The position numbers and the translations under genes are program-made. This document shows positions 1-11,452 of a stretch of DNA of 58,249 nucleotides, in pieces. Origin of the DNA: Aquimarina litoralis (GTDB taxonomy: Bacteria > Bacteroidota > Bacteroidia > Flavobacteriales > Flavobacteriaceae). Numbering within the stretch: position 1 is the stretch's first letter; every line of letters begins with the position of its first letter. The notes beneath the pieces are model-generated. The model had not been told where the DNA came from, made no database searches, and saw only the letters and a program-made list of their open reading frames with translations. The stretch is taken from the NCBI RefSeq assembly GCF_019295435.1, contig NZ_WEKL01000001.1, forward strand, positions 41,036 through 99,284, written 5' to 3'.

Positions 1-1589
<1,589 letters not shown>

Positions 1590-1727
1590 TTTTATAATCT
1601 GATTTATATAAATAATGTAATGAATTTTGCATAATTAGTTAAGATTTTAAACAATGTTTTGACTAATTAAAGTATGGTATATATTAATTTGACATGCCAG
1701 AAACTCAAGATGCATTCGTTAATTTAG

Positions 1728-1735
1728 TATTTTTG
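1728..1735 (+). promoter_or_regulatory. putative -7 box TATTTTTG upstream of the WecA-like gene
   Basis: TATTTTTG matches the Bacteroidota -7 consensus TAnnTTTG and lies 30 bases before the TTG start at 1765. No good -33 TTTG is present at the usual 19-base spacing, so support is the single box plus position. Confidence 0.4.
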
Positions 1736-1764
1736 ATATTCACAAATAGTAACTTAATTTAGTT

Positions 1765-2937
1765 TTGCAAGTTTACCATCCTCTTATATTTTTTTTAGGA
1801 GCTTATTTGCTCACGTATTTTACAGTGCCAAAAATTATTGGTCTTGTAGAATACAAAAATCTAATGGACAACCCTAATATTCGAAGTTCTCATGTAAAAA
1901 AAACCCCTACTTTAGGAGGTGTATCTTTTTTTTATACTTTAATTTTTACATTATTTTTTCTTCATAATTGGGATACTTATGATGAAGCTATTTATTTTAT
2001 ACCAGGTCTAACAATTTTGTTTATTATAGGGTTAAAAGATGACTTGTTGGTACTTTCTCCATATACTAAACTAGCAGCACAGTTAACAGCAATAGTCTTT
2101 ATCCTAAGCAATGAGAGCTTTAGGATTAATTCTTTAAATGGGTTTTTAGGAATTTATGAAATACCATTATATGTGTTTTATTTGGTAGGAGGTTTTATGA
2201 TGTTAACGATAATAAACGCCTATAATCTAATTGATGGGATAGATGGTTTAGCATCGATCGTGGGAGTTGTAATTTTAGTAATTTACACAACTATTTTTTA
2301 CTTAACGGATGAATATTTTTACGTTCTTATTTCATTAGCACTAAATGGTTCGTTAATTGCTTTTTTGAGTTATAATTTGTCTTCTAGCAGAAAAATATTT
2401 ATGGGGGATACAGGGTCGTTGATTGTAGGTTTTGTTATAAGTATCTTAACGATTAAATTTTTAGCGCTATCACCCGCTGCATATGATAGCTTGCCTTTTT
2501 TATTAGAAAATATACCATTGATTGCTATTAGTATATTAATCGTTCCTTTGTTTGATACTGCAAGAGTTTTTACAATTAGAGTAGCTAATAAGAAGAGCCC
2601 TTTTTCAGCGGATAGAAATCATACACATCATATATTGATAGACAGTTTTAAACTTTCTCATAAACAAGCTAGTTTCATTATTGGAGGGTTTAATCTGGTT
2701 TTTGTTATCTTAATGATTCTATTAGGAAGTGCTTCTTATAATTTTTATTTAGTAGTTTTTTTGATAAGTTCTGTTATTATTTTGGCATATCTTTTCTACC
2801 GATTTGATTATAGTTTTAGTAATATTAAAAGAAAAATATTATTTAAGAGAAAAGTAGATAAATTAAAGGATGACGTAATTAAAAATAAAGAAAAGTTTTC
2901 TCAAAAACGAAAAGATAATAGTCAGAAAATAAGCTAA
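1765..2937 (+). CDS. WecA/MraY-family undecaprenyl-phosphate sugar-1-phosphate transferase (GT4 PNPT)
   Basis: A polytopic membrane enzyme of 390 residues that would move a HexNAc-1-phosphate, probably GlcNAc-1-P, from its UDP donor onto undecaprenyl phosphate and so start a lipid-linked glycan. The family motifs are all visible: the DD pair in LKDDLLVL, the NAYNLIDGIDGLA motif, MGDTGS, and the cytoplasmic HTHH motif of the nucleotide-sugar loop. The N-terminal part has a PTLGG segment as in WecA. The C-terminal 40 residues are strongly basic. The start is TTG at 1765, because an in-frame stop lies 13 bases upstream and no earlier ATG exists. A TATTTTTG -7 box at 1728-1735 fits transcription just upstream, so this gene may open its own unit. 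Confidence 0.9.
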   Translation: MQVYHPLIFFLGAYLLTYFTVPKIIGLVEYKNLMDNPNIRSSHVKKTPTLGGVSFFYTLIFTLFFLHNWDTYDEAIYFIPGLTILFIIGLKDDLLVLSPYTKLAAQLTAIVFILSNESFRINSLNGFLGIYEIPLYVFYLVGGFMMLTIINAYNLIDGIDGLASIVGVVILVIYTTIFYLTDEYFYVLISLALNGSLIAFLSYNLSSSRKIFMGDTGSLIVGFVISILTIKFLALSPAAYDSLPFLLENIPLIAISILIVPLFDTARVFTIRVANKKSPFSADRNHTHHILIDSFKLSHKQASFIIGGFNLVFVILMILLGSASYNFYLVVFLISSVIILAYLFYRFDYSFSNIKRKILFKRKVDKLKDDVIKNKEKFSQKRKDNSQKIS

Positions 2938-3180
2938 TTGATATTCTTTTTGAAAAATTTGATGATTTTTTAAGCCAGTAAACTTACAAAGGGAATTAAA
3001 CCATAAACTCCAGAGATAATACTAATATTAGAATAATTTAGAATGTGGTTTTAAAAAACCTTTTATTAGTGTTGGTTAATTATTGAAGGATGTAAACAAG
3101 TTCAATTTTTCGTTCTTTTCAGTTAATTTAAATATCTAAGTTTATTCATGGGGTTTTTTGCTAAGTATTTTTAAACGACA

Positions 3181-4533
3181 ATGGTAAATTTTATAAAAGA
3201 AAAATTTTATAACCTAACCAAGAATGAGTTTGTAAAACATGTTTTAACATTAGTATCTGGAACTTCAATTGCTCAATTCATTCCAATACTTATATCTCCA
3301 GTACTAACTAGATTATATACTCCAGAAGATTTCTCCATTTTAGGAATCTATATTAGTATTGCTATTATTTTATCAGAGATAGTTACTGGTAAGTTTGAAT
3401 TGGCCATAATGAATACTGATAATGAGGAAGAGAAAACAAATGTAATATCTCTTACCATAGCAGTAATTAGTGTTTTTAGTATATTTTTTGCGGTTTTATT
3501 TTTTTTCTTTTCCGAAAAAATGACATTTCTCAAAATTGCAGAAAAAGATCATTTGAACTATTTGTTAATACCTACTGTTCTTTTTTTGGGAATAACTAAG
3601 CTTTTTACTTTTACTAATATTAAAAAGAGACGATATGGGCAAATATCCGTTTCTAAAGTAGGTAGGTCAATGGTACAATCCACATTACAGATAAGTCTTT
3701 ATTTTATAAAGTATTTAGGATTGATCGTAGGTTTTTTTATAGCATCTATAGTAGAAGCGATTCTTTTATTAAAAGGAAATAAAAAATATATAAGAAACAT
3801 AAAATATTCTGTACTAAAAGCTACAGTAAAGAGATATATAAAATTTCCTTTATTTGATATGCCTTCTAGTCTTTTCAATATAGGAACTATTCAAGCTCCA
3901 ATATTATTAATACCAAGTTATTTTGGATCGTTATTTGGAGGATTTTATTTTCATGCATATAAAGTTTTAATGACACCTATATCGATAATGGGTGGTGCAG
4001 TGGGTCAGGTGTTTTTTGAAAAGGGTTCCTTATTAAAAAATAATCAAAAAGCATTTTCCCAACTCGTGTTTAAAACTCACAGACAATTATTTTTTTTATC
4101 CTTTATTCCTTTAACATTAATATTTGTTTTTGGTGAAGAGATATTTGCATTTGTCTTTGGAGAGCAATGGAGAACTGCAGGTAGTTATGCTAGTATAATG
4201 ATTCCTTGGATATTTTTTAATTTTCTGGTTTCACCGATAACTTTTATTATTACCATTAAGGAAAAGCAGCAAGTTGGGTTTGTGTTTCTTTCTGTTATGT
4301 CTGGACTAAGATTAATCGGATTAGTACTTGGTATTTTATATTTTAAGGATGTATATATAACAATAATGCTATTTAGTTGTTTGAGCGCTATAAGTTATTT
4401 TGTATATGCCACTTTTATGATTCATAATTATACTACCATTAATGTATTAAAATACTGGTCTGTTATTGTTATTTACGCATTACCATTTTATCTAATAGTA
4501 ATCTCTATTAAATACATTCTGATAAATTATTGA
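3181..4533 (+). CDS. Wzx-type polysaccharide flippase (MOP superfamily)
   Basis: An integral membrane protein of 450 residues with about 12-14 hydrophobic segments along its whole length. The N-terminal stretch TLVSGTSIAQFIPILISPVLTRLYTPEDF resembles the first helices of Wzx/MATE-like exporters, including the LTRLYTPEDFG-like motif common in this family. It would flip undecaprenyl-diphosphate-linked repeat units across the inner membrane. It is the only flippase in the 18-kb locus; a second flippase-like gene lies far away at 47272. The gene is separated from its neighbours by 243 and 141 bases of AT-rich DNA, so it may not be in a tight operon. Sugar specificity cannot be read from the sequence. 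Confidence 0.85.
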   Translation: MVNFIKEKFYNLTKNEFVKHVLTLVSGTSIAQFIPILISPVLTRLYTPEDFSILGIYISIAIILSEIVTGKFELAIMNTDNEEEKTNVISLTIAVISVFSIFFAVLFFFFSEKMTFLKIAEKDHLNYLLIPTVLFLGITKLFTFTNIKKRRYGQISVSKVGRSMVQSTLQISLYFIKYLGLIVGFFIASIVEAILLLKGNKKYIRNIKYSVLKATVKRYIKFPLFDMPSSLFNIGTIQAPILLIPSYFGSLFGGFYFHAYKVLMTPISIMGGAVGQVFFEKGSLLKNNQKAFSQLVFKTHRQLFFLSFIPLTLIFVFGEEIFAFVFGEQWRTAGSYASIMIPWIFFNFLVSPITFIITIKEKQQVGFVFLSVMSGLRLIGLVLGILYFKDVYITIMLFSCLSAISYFVYATFMIHNYTTINVLKYWSVIVIYALPFYLIVISIKYILINY

Positions 4534-4674
4534 ATATAGCCCTATATTCGTATCCACAATCAAGAAAATCTACTTAATAAGTATTATTATCTGAAATAAC
4601 TAAATAGTAATATAAGAAATATTGTAATTAGTAGTTCTTAATAGGACAAATGTGGTACTTAAAAAACTACTAAA

Positions 4675-5766
4675 ATGAAAGAAATGCAAATGATAAAGAT
4701 TATTACAATCATTGGAGCAAGACCACAGTTTATTAAAGCGGCTACGATATCAAGAGCTATAAAAGATGTTGAAAACGTTCATGAAATTATTGTTCATACA
4801 GGACAACATTATGATGATAATATGTCAGCTATTTTTTTTGAAGAAATGGATATCCCTAAACCACATTATAATTTAGGAATAGGAGGAGGAAATCATGGTG
4901 AACAAACCGGAGAAATGTTAATTGGTATTGAGAAAGTTATTTTAGATGAAAAACCTTCTTTAGTTATAGTTTATGGCGATACAAATAGTACAATTGCTGG
5001 AGCTTTGGCATCGACAAAACTACATATTCCAGTGGTTCATGTCGAAGCTGGGTTAAGGTCATTTAATAAAAAAATGCCAGAAGAGGTTAATCGAATTTTG
5101 ACAGATCATATTTCCGATACGTTATTTACGCCTACAAATACAGCAGTAGAAAATTTAAAAAAAGAAGGTATTGCTAGCGATAAAATTCATCAAGTAGGAG
5201 ATGTTATGTATGACGCATCTTTGTTTTATAAAGAAAAAGCGGAGTCTAACAGTAAAATTATTGAAAAATTAGATTTAACAGGTACTGATTTTATTCTTGC
5301 TACTGTCCATAGAGCAGAAAATACCGATGATAGAAAAAGATTGTGCAGAATTCTAAGTGAATTAGATGAACTAGCCAAGAAAATTAATATAGTACTACCA
5401 CTTCATCCAAGGACTAAACAAAAGAAAGAAGAGTTTAAGATAAGAACCAAGAATATTACTTTTATTGATCCAATTGGTTACATAGATATGGTAATGTTAG
5501 AAAAGACTTGCAAGATGATCATTACCGATTCTGGAGGAATACAAAAGGAAGCCTTTTTTCATCAAAAACCTTGTATTACATTAAGACCTGAAACAGAATG
5601 GATAGAATTGGTAGAATCTGGATGTAATTTTTTATGGACAGAAGAACTTAATTTGATGGATTTATATGATGAATTGGTTATAAAAAAATTAAATTTATCT
5701 CATAATTTTTATGGTAAAGGTAATGCTGCCAAATTGATTATTGATCAAATTATAAAGACCTATTAG
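4675..5766 (+). CDS. wecB: UDP-N-acetylglucosamine 2-epimerase (non-hydrolysing)
   Basis: A cytoplasmic enzyme of 363 residues interconverting UDP-GlcNAc and UDP-ManNAc, with a GT-B-like fold. Visible signatures are IGARPQFIKA near the N-terminus, HTGQHYDDNMS, VYGDTNSTIAGAL, HVEAGLRSFN followed by MPEEVNRILTDH, the TVHRAEN motif, and DSGGIQKEAFF with RPETEWIELVESG near the C-terminus, all typical of WecB. The ATG at 4675 is the longest start; the ATG at 4690 (residue 6) would give the more usual beginning MIKIITIIGARPQF and is a fair alternative. No wecC-like ManNAc dehydrogenase is nearby, so UDP-ManNAc itself may be the donor. Confidence 0.93.
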   Translation: MKEMQMIKIITIIGARPQFIKAATISRAIKDVENVHEIIVHTGQHYDDNMSAIFFEEMDIPKPHYNLGIGGGNHGEQTGEMLIGIEKVILDEKPSLVIVYGDTNSTIAGALASTKLHIPVVHVEAGLRSFNKKMPEEVNRILTDHISDTLFTPTNTAVENLKKEGIASDKIHQVGDVMYDASLFYKEKAESNSKIIEKLDLTGTDFILATVHRAENTDDRKRLCRILSELDELAKKINIVLPLHPRTKQKKEEFKIRTKNITFIDPIGYIDMVMLEKTCKMIITDSGGIQKEAFFHQKPCITLRPETEWIELVESGCNFLWTEELNLMDLYDELVIKKLNLSHNFYGKGNAAKLIIDQIIKTY

Positions 5767-5783
5767 CACAGATAATTTTTCTA

Positions 5784-6863
5784 ATGAAAATTCTATACTT
5801 AGTAGATTTCGATCTTAATTCCTCAAGTGGTATTTTAAATAAAATTGTTCAACAAACTAGTATTTGGACAAAGAATGGTCATCAAGTTCAAGTTTTGTCA
5901 ACTAAACCTTCCAGGAATCAAAAAAACATTGATTTTCAAGGTGTAATTAGAAAATCCTACTATTCAAATAAAAAGAATAGTTCTTTAAATAATTATTTAT
6001 TTAAAGTGAGAAGCTCAAGTATAATTAATAAGGATATAAGAAGATACCATCCTGATGTTATCTATTACAGGCAGGGAATTTGGTATCCAGGTTTAACAAA
6101 GGTTTTGAAACTTTATCAGGTTGTTATGGAAGTGAATACTAATGACTTGATAGAAATCCAGAATGAAACAATAGCACGAAGAATAATATATAAATTTGGT
6201 AGGACTAAAATATTAAATCATATTAATGGTTTAGTTACTGTTACTACAGAATTGAATGAATTATATAGTCATAAAAATGTTCCAAAAGTTACTATTGGAA
6301 ATGGATATTTATTTGATACTAATGAGATAGAAAAAAATAGAATTTCAGATAGACCTCAATTGGTATTTGTCGGTAGCCCGAATTGTCAGTGGCATGGAGT
6401 GGATAAAATATATTACATGGCAAAAAAAATACCAGAATTTGATTTTCATATCATTGGGATCAAACAAGAAAGTAATTTAAATAACGTGAAATTTTATGGT
6501 TATTTAGCGCTTGACGAAATAAAAAAAATATACTCTTTTTGTGATGTTGCTATTGGAAGTTTATCACTATATAAGGCAGGTGTAAATGAAAGTTCAACAC
6601 TAAAGGTACGCGAATACTTATGTAATGCGCTTCCAATAATACTTGGAGGTTATGACGTGGATATGAAAGGCTCAGATTATATTTTGGAGTTACCGAACAG
6701 CACCAATAATGTAAAGGATAATATTTCCACTATTAAAGAATTTGTGCTTTATTGGACAGGAAAAAATATTGATAGAACCAATATAATCAGGAAACTTAGT
6801 TATGAGACTAAGGAGAAAGAAAGATTAGTATTTCTATCAAAGTTCCTAAATGAAAATACATAA
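5784..6863 (+). CDS. GT4-family glycosyltransferase
   Basis: A soluble or membrane-associated GT-B glycosyltransferase of 359 residues, expected to add one sugar to the lipid-linked repeat unit on the cytoplasmic side. The N-terminus, MKILYLVDFDLNSSSGILNK, is a typical acceptor-domain first strand with a glycine-rich turn. The C-terminal half carries the GT4 EX7E motif as E-SSTLKVR-E, followed by YLCNALPIILGG. It begins 17 bases after wecB, so both are probably co-transcribed, and its end overlaps the next gene by 14 bases. Donor and linkage cannot be predicted; UDP-ManNAc from the upstream epimerase is a plausible donor. Confidence 0.8.
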   Translation: MKILYLVDFDLNSSSGILNKIVQQTSIWTKNGHQVQVLSTKPSRNQKNIDFQGVIRKSYYSNKKNSSLNNYLFKVRSSSIINKDIRRYHPDVIYYRQGIWYPGLTKVLKLYQVVMEVNTNDLIEIQNETIARRIIYKFGRTKILNHINGLVTVTTELNELYSHKNVPKVTIGNGYLFDTNEIEKNRISDRPQLVFVGSPNCQWHGVDKIYYMAKKIPEFDFHIIGIKQESNLNNVKFYGYLALDEIKKIYSFCDVAIGSLSLYKAGVNESSTLKVREYLCNALPIILGGYDVDMKGSDYILELPNSTNNVKDNISTIKEFVLYWTGKNIDRTNIIRKLSYETKEKERLVFLSKFLNENT

Positions 6864-8253
6864 TTTGAAAAATTTAGAAAAGATTATTATTCAAGCTTTT
6901 ATTCTTGGCTTGTTCTTAATTCCCTTTAATTCATATAAAGGCCTGTCTTTTATGGGGGAATTTAGTCAAGATGCGAATGCGCTTGTATTGATATTTGGAG
7001 TTTTACTCTTGTTCTTGAATTTCATTTGGACTAGAAAAATAAAATTTCCAGTTTCTAATCTTACATATCATGCTTTCTTCATATTTCTTATTTGGATTGT
7101 AATTTCCTTCTTGATTAATTTGCCAAGTATTAGTGATAATTTTTTTAAGCAGACTTCTGGAATTAATAGGTTTATAAGACAGTTGTTTTCTTTGCTATTA
7201 TCTAGTGTTCTGTTTTTTACACTTTTTTATAATGCAATTAGTTATGTAGGAAAGGATAAAATCTTAAATTTAGTAAGAAAGACACTACTGTTTTCATTAA
7301 TTGTTGTATTTAGTTACTCGGTTTTGGAAGTTGTGATTCTTCGTTTAGGTCTTCATCAACTGAAACCAATAATTTATTTATTTGATTACCTTCCTTTTGT
7401 AAATGTTAATTTAGATTACAATAGTCATCGTTTAAGTTCTATTACCTATGAACCTCCAGCACTAGCCATGTATTTGATCACTATCGCGGGATGGATGTTT
7501 TCTTATATTTTGACACACAAAGGGCTTAAAAAATTTATTCCTGCTATCTTGGTTTTGTTTCTAGCAGTTGCCTCTGGATCTAGAACTTCCCTGGTAGTAA
7601 TTTTATTTCAATTCGTTTTATTTTTAATACAAATATTTCACCTAAAAAGATATCATTATTTAATAATGAATGGATTAAGAATAATACTAGCTTCAGTAGT
7701 AATTTTATTGGTTGTAAATTATAGAGCTGTACATGAGTTTGCTTCTGAAAAAGCAGCTTCCTTGGATTTTACAAATGTTAATAGGAACTATTCAAATCAA
7801 TCTAGATTAGGGATACAGTACACATCCTTGTTAATATATAAAGAAAATCCAGTTTTTGGTGTAGGTTATGGACAACAGGCTTATCACGCTAAACATAAGT
7901 ATCCCTATTGGGCAGTGAAGAATAATTGGGAGTTTGATTATAAATATCTTAATGAAAAATTAAAATCATTTCCTCCAGGATATAATATATACACTAGAAT
8001 TTTGGCAGAAACAGGTACCATAGGTTTAATACTATTTTTGTGTTTTATTAGTTCATTTTTTTATCAAGCCAATGAGCTTAGAAAGAAACCAGAAAATAGA
8101 ACTATGGGTGTCATTATATTGGTTTCTTTAGGGGGTTTTGTTTTAAACTGGATGCAGATTGATTCGTTTAGAATGTATGGAGTTTGGTTATGTTTAGCAT
8201 TACTTTGTTTTTTTTATAAGTTTCAGAGAAAAAAAGAAATTGATGCAATCTAA
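6850..8253 (+). CDS. O-antigen polymerase/ligase-type membrane protein (Wzy candidate)
   Basis: A polytopic protein of 467 residues with roughly 10-12 membrane helices and a large periplasmic loop at about residues 305-380. That loop carries NPVFGVGYGQQAYHAKHKYP and ends in LAETGTIGLI, the pattern of the Wzy_C/O-antigen ligase domain. It lacks the HNQFL motif seen in the two other polymerase-like proteins of this locus (9040-10236 and 16663-17970), so it probably has a distinct role. A Wzy that polymerises flipped repeat units is the best guess, but ligase cannot be excluded. It overlaps both neighbours by 14 bases, meaning translational coupling with the flanking glycosyltransferases. Confidence 0.75.
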   Translation: MKIHNLKNLEKIIIQAFILGLFLIPFNSYKGLSFMGEFSQDANALVLIFGVLLLFLNFIWTRKIKFPVSNLTYHAFFIFLIWIVISFLINLPSISDNFFKQTSGINRFIRQLFSLLLSSVLFFTLFYNAISYVGKDKILNLVRKTLLFSLIVVFSYSVLEVVILRLGLHQLKPIIYLFDYLPFVNVNLDYNSHRLSSITYEPPALAMYLITIAGWMFSYILTHKGLKKFIPAILVLFLAVASGSRTSLVVILFQFVLFLIQIFHLKRYHYLIMNGLRIILASVVILLVVNYRAVHEFASEKAASLDFTNVNRNYSNQSRLGIQYTSLLIYKENPVFGVGYGQQAYHAKHKYPYWAVKNNWEFDYKYLNEKLKSFPPGYNIYTRILAETGTIGLILFLCFISSFFYQANELRKKPENRTMGVIILVSLGGFVLNWMQIDSFRMYGVWLCLALLCFFYKFQRKKEIDAI

Positions 8254-9043
8254 AATAGTCGTTCTGATTCCATATTATGAAAATAGATTAGGAGTAATTA
8301 ACACAATTAACTCTATTCAAGAATCTTTTCCTGTGGATCTGATGATTGTTGATGATGGGAGTATTAGAGAACCGCTACCAATTGAGGAAATTCAAAAAAC
8401 ATATGGTAAGCGTGGTAAAATTACTTATGAAATACTTTCAGAAAATAAAGGTATCGAGATTGCATTAAATGCAGGTTTACGTAAGATTAGTGAGCAGAAT
8501 TATACGTACATAGGACGATTGGATTGTGGAGATAGGTTTCATAAAGATAAACTCAAGAAACAAATAACGTATTTAGAAGTAAATAAAAATATAAAATTAT
8601 TAGGTTGTTGGGCAGATATTAAAGATGATCAAGGAAAATTTTTGTACATCGAGAAGCATCCTACTTCGTATGATGAAATAAAGAAAAAGATGTATTTAAA
8701 TACTACGTTCATACATCCTTCGGTTGTATTTGAAAGTTCAATTTTATCTGAAATAGGATTGTATCCTATAGCATATCCTGCAGCAGAGGATTATGCGTTT
8801 TTTATGAATATCGTTAAGAAATATAAATCAGAGAATTACCCAGAGGTTCTCATGGATTATATTGTTGATCCTAACTCTATTTCGTCTTTAAAAAGAAAAA
8901 GACAAGTAAAAAGCAGAATAAAAGTAATTTTAAATAATTATTATTTAGGATGGTATCCTAGTTATGGGTTACTTAGAAACCTTTTATTGCTTTTGGTGTC
9001 TAGAAAGACCAGTAATAAAATAAAATCAATTATTAGAAAGTGA
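8240..9043 (+). CDS. GT2-family glycosyltransferase
   Basis: A GT-A fold inverting glycosyltransferase of 267 residues. The first strand reads KIVVLIPYYENRLGVINTI, the nucleotide-binding acidic pair is in MIVDDGS, and the metal-binding DxD-like site is in RLDCGDRF. HPSVVFESS and AAEDYAFFM follow, matching the acceptor/catalytic region of GT2 enzymes. The C-terminus is basic and hydrophobic and may associate with the membrane. It overlaps its upstream neighbour by 14 bases and its TGA stop overlaps the GTG start of the next gene, so it lies inside a translationally coupled chain. Donor sugar unknown. Confidence 0.85.
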   Translation: MMQSKIVVLIPYYENRLGVINTINSIQESFPVDLMIVDDGSIREPLPIEEIQKTYGKRGKITYEILSENKGIEIALNAGLRKISEQNYTYIGRLDCGDRFHKDKLKKQITYLEVNKNIKLLGCWADIKDDQGKFLYIEKHPTSYDEIKKKMYLNTTFIHPSVVFESSILSEIGLYPIAYPAAEDYAFFMNIVKKYKSENYPEVLMDYIVDPNSISSLKRKRQVKSRIKVILNNYYLGWYPSYGLLRNLLLLLVSRKTSNKIKSIIRK

Positions 9044-10236
9044 AACAATCTTTGCTTCTTAAAGGGTATTTAGCTCTTTTTTGTATTCTTATATTTTCAC
9101 TTCCTTTTAGTGACGTGGCAACATCAGTGCCTAATATTATCTTAGTTCTGTTAATAGCTTTTTTTCCATTTTGTCTAAAAGGCAAAAAGAGAGAAGATTT
9201 TCAAAATCAAACGGTTTACTTGTATTTGATTTTGATATTATATATCACACTAAATATTGTGAGTTTTGGAAACTTTAATTCTGAGCTATCGCAACTGGGG
9301 AAATTATATCTTCCAGCAGGTATTTTTGTATTGTCTATTCCCATAAAAAACTACTTAAAAGAATTAAAAATTTTCGTGGTTTTAGGAGTGTTTTTTGGTG
9401 TTATTATCTCTATGGGATCTATCTTTATGTATATCTATAAAACTGGAGATTTTAATTTTAGCTCTGGTAAGGCAATCAATGAGGTTTTAATTCTAGAAAG
9501 AGTATATATTGCTTTCTTATGTGTTATTAGTTTTGTAGTATCACTTGATTTATTCAAACACTATCGAAAACTAATGTTGCTAAATATAGCTGTTCTGGTT
9601 GTGTTTGTCTTATTAATTGCGGCAAGAATGGCACTGATTTCAATTGTGTTGATTGCTTTTTTATATATGATCAAAAAACTAGACAAAAGAAAAGTACTAA
9701 TTGTATTAGGTTTAGGAACGATATTACTTGCTGGCTTTTTTATGACAAATAAGAATCTACAGAATCGATTTTTTTATAAAGATCAGGACAATTCTTTTAT
9801 GAAAAATTTAGCCATATGGGAGCCTAGAATGGTTATCTGGCCTTGTGTATATGATATTACTAAGAAGGAAAATTATAATATGATAAATGGATTAGCATCT
9901 TATAACTTACAGGAGAAAGAGTTGTTAGATTGTTATGATAGAAGCATTGATCATAAAGAAAAAAGAGAGTGGTTTTTATTTATAAAATATAATACACACA
10001 ATCAGTTTCTAGATTTCCTATTAGTCTCAGGAATTTTAGGTCTTATAATTTTTGTATCATTTTTTGTTTTTGCTTTTTGGAAAAATAGACACAGTTTTTT
10101 TTCTGTTTCATTAATATTGTCTTTTCTTCTTATAGGTTTAGTGGAAAATTATTTTCATCGACAAGTGGGAGTATATTGTTTTGGAGTATTTCTAATCTTT
10201 CTCATGGAGAATAGAAAAAAATCTATTATTAATTAA
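9040..10236 (+). CDS. O-antigen ligase/polymerase family membrane protein
   Basis: A membrane protein of 398 residues with about 10 helices. The periplasmic loop near residues 305-330 contains NTHNQFLDFLLVSGILGL, the HNxFL signature of Wzy_C/WaaL-type proteins. It starts with GTG in a GTGA overlap with the preceding glycosyltransferase stop. It is therefore a ligase or polymerase for the glycan made here. The shorter length and HNQFL motif resemble the protein at 16663-17970 more than the one at 6850-8253. Which of the three acts as ligase cannot be decided from sequence. Confidence 0.75.
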   Translation: MKQSLLLKGYLALFCILIFSLPFSDVATSVPNIILVLLIAFFPFCLKGKKREDFQNQTVYLYLILILYITLNIVSFGNFNSELSQLGKLYLPAGIFVLSIPIKNYLKELKIFVVLGVFFGVIISMGSIFMYIYKTGDFNFSSGKAINEVLILERVYIAFLCVISFVVSLDLFKHYRKLMLLNIAVLVVFVLLIAARMALISIVLIAFLYMIKKLDKRKVLIVLGLGTILLAGFFMTNKNLQNRFFYKDQDNSFMKNLAIWEPRMVIWPCVYDITKKENYNMINGLASYNLQEKELLDCYDRSIDHKEKREWFLFIKYNTHNQFLDFLLVSGILGLIIFVSFFVFAFWKNRHSFFSVSLILSFLLIGLVENYFHRQVGVYCFGVFLIFLMENRKKSIIN

Positions 10237-10242
10237 GTTTTT

Positions 10243-11382
10243 ATGAATAAAATAAAAGTTGGTCATGTACTGAATTCAATTGGTGGAGTTGATGTGTCGC
10301 TAAGGTTGATTCTTGAAAATATTGATCCTGAAGTATATGATAATTTTGTTGTTCATGGTGAAAAAGACACCAGCAAAAAATATTTAGATAAAAATAAAAA
10401 GCTTATCAAAGATTATAAAGTCCCTATATTAAGAGATATAAGTATTATTAATGATATTAAATCGATAATTCATACAGTAAAAATTCTTAAGAAAGAAACT
10501 CCTGATATTTTACATGCTCATAGTGCAAAAGGAGGACTTATTGCTAGAGTAGCATCAATATTTTATCCCATTACAGTTCTTCATACACCACAGGCTTACT
10601 CCTATTTAAGTACAAATAATAGGTTTAAAGTCTGGATAATTTTACTAATCGAGAAAGTTTTGCGAAGATTAAATTCTGTTTTAGTTGCATCTTCTAATTC
10701 CGAATTGAAGAGAGGTATTAAAGAAGTTGGGTATAAAAGCTCAAAAACAGAATTGTTTAACAATTCAATAATTCCTATTGAAGAAATTGAAGAAGATATT
10801 AAATATCCAGTTAGCTGGCCGGATAATTACATATGTACCGTTGGCCGTCCTTCATATCAAAAAAACATAGAAATGATGGTGGAGGTTATAAGGGAAATAA
10901 AAAAGGAAATACCTGCTATTCATCTGGTTCTTATGGGAGTAGGAGAATACTTCCCAAATCTAAAAAAAGTAGAACAACTTATTGAAGATTATAACCTAAA
11001 AGAGAATATTACTTTGGTTAGTTGGATTGAACGGAAAGAAATTTTCAAAATAATTTCTAAATCTAAACTTTATATTTCTACAGCGAGATATGAAGGTTTG
11101 CCATATTCGGTTATTGAGAGTTTAGCGCTGTCTAAGGCATGTGTAGTTACCGATTGTGATGGAAACAGAGATCTAATTGTTGACGGTCTCAATGGATATC
11201 TAATTAGGAATAATGATATTTTGGGAATGTCGGAAAAAATTATGAGCTTATATAAAAATGAAAATTTAAGGAGAAAAATGGAGCAAAGCTCTTTAGAACA
11301 ATTTCATGAGAAATACAACTTGAACAAGAATATTTCAATAATTGAAAATATATATCAAAAATATACGCGTCATACAAAGTAA
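10243..11382 (+). CDS. GT4-family glycosyltransferase
   Basis: A GT-B glycosyltransferase of 379 residues. The N-terminal acceptor domain starts IKVGHVLNSIGGVDVSLR and contains the DILHAHSAKGGLIARV segment common to GT4 enzymes of the RfaB/EpsF type. The donor domain has the GRPSYQKNIEMMVEV segment and the EX7E motif as YEGLPYSVIESLA, followed by VTDCDGNRDLI. It begins six bases after the ligase-like gene, so it belongs to the same transcript. The sequence identifies it as a retaining transferase; specificity cannot be read. Confidence 0.85.
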   Translation: MNKIKVGHVLNSIGGVDVSLRLILENIDPEVYDNFVVHGEKDTSKKYLDKNKKLIKDYKVPILRDISIINDIKSIIHTVKILKKETPDILHAHSAKGGLIARVASIFYPITVLHTPQAYSYLSTNNRFKVWIILLIEKVLRRLNSVLVASSNSELKRGIKEVGYKSSKTELFNNSIIPIEEIEEDIKYPVSWPDNYICTVGRPSYQKNIEMMVEVIREIKKEIPAIHLVLMGVGEYFPNLKKVEQLIEDYNLKENITLVSWIERKEIFKIISKSKLYISTARYEGLPYSVIESLALSKACVVTDCDGNRDLIVDGLNGYLIRNNDILGMSEKIMSLYKNENLRRKMEQSSLEQFHEKYNLNKNISIIENIYQKYTRHTK

Positions 11383-11452
11383 TAATATAATTCTACTTAT
11401 TTTTATTCGTTTGAAGAAGTGGTAAATTAAAATTGTTTGTATAAAGTATTCC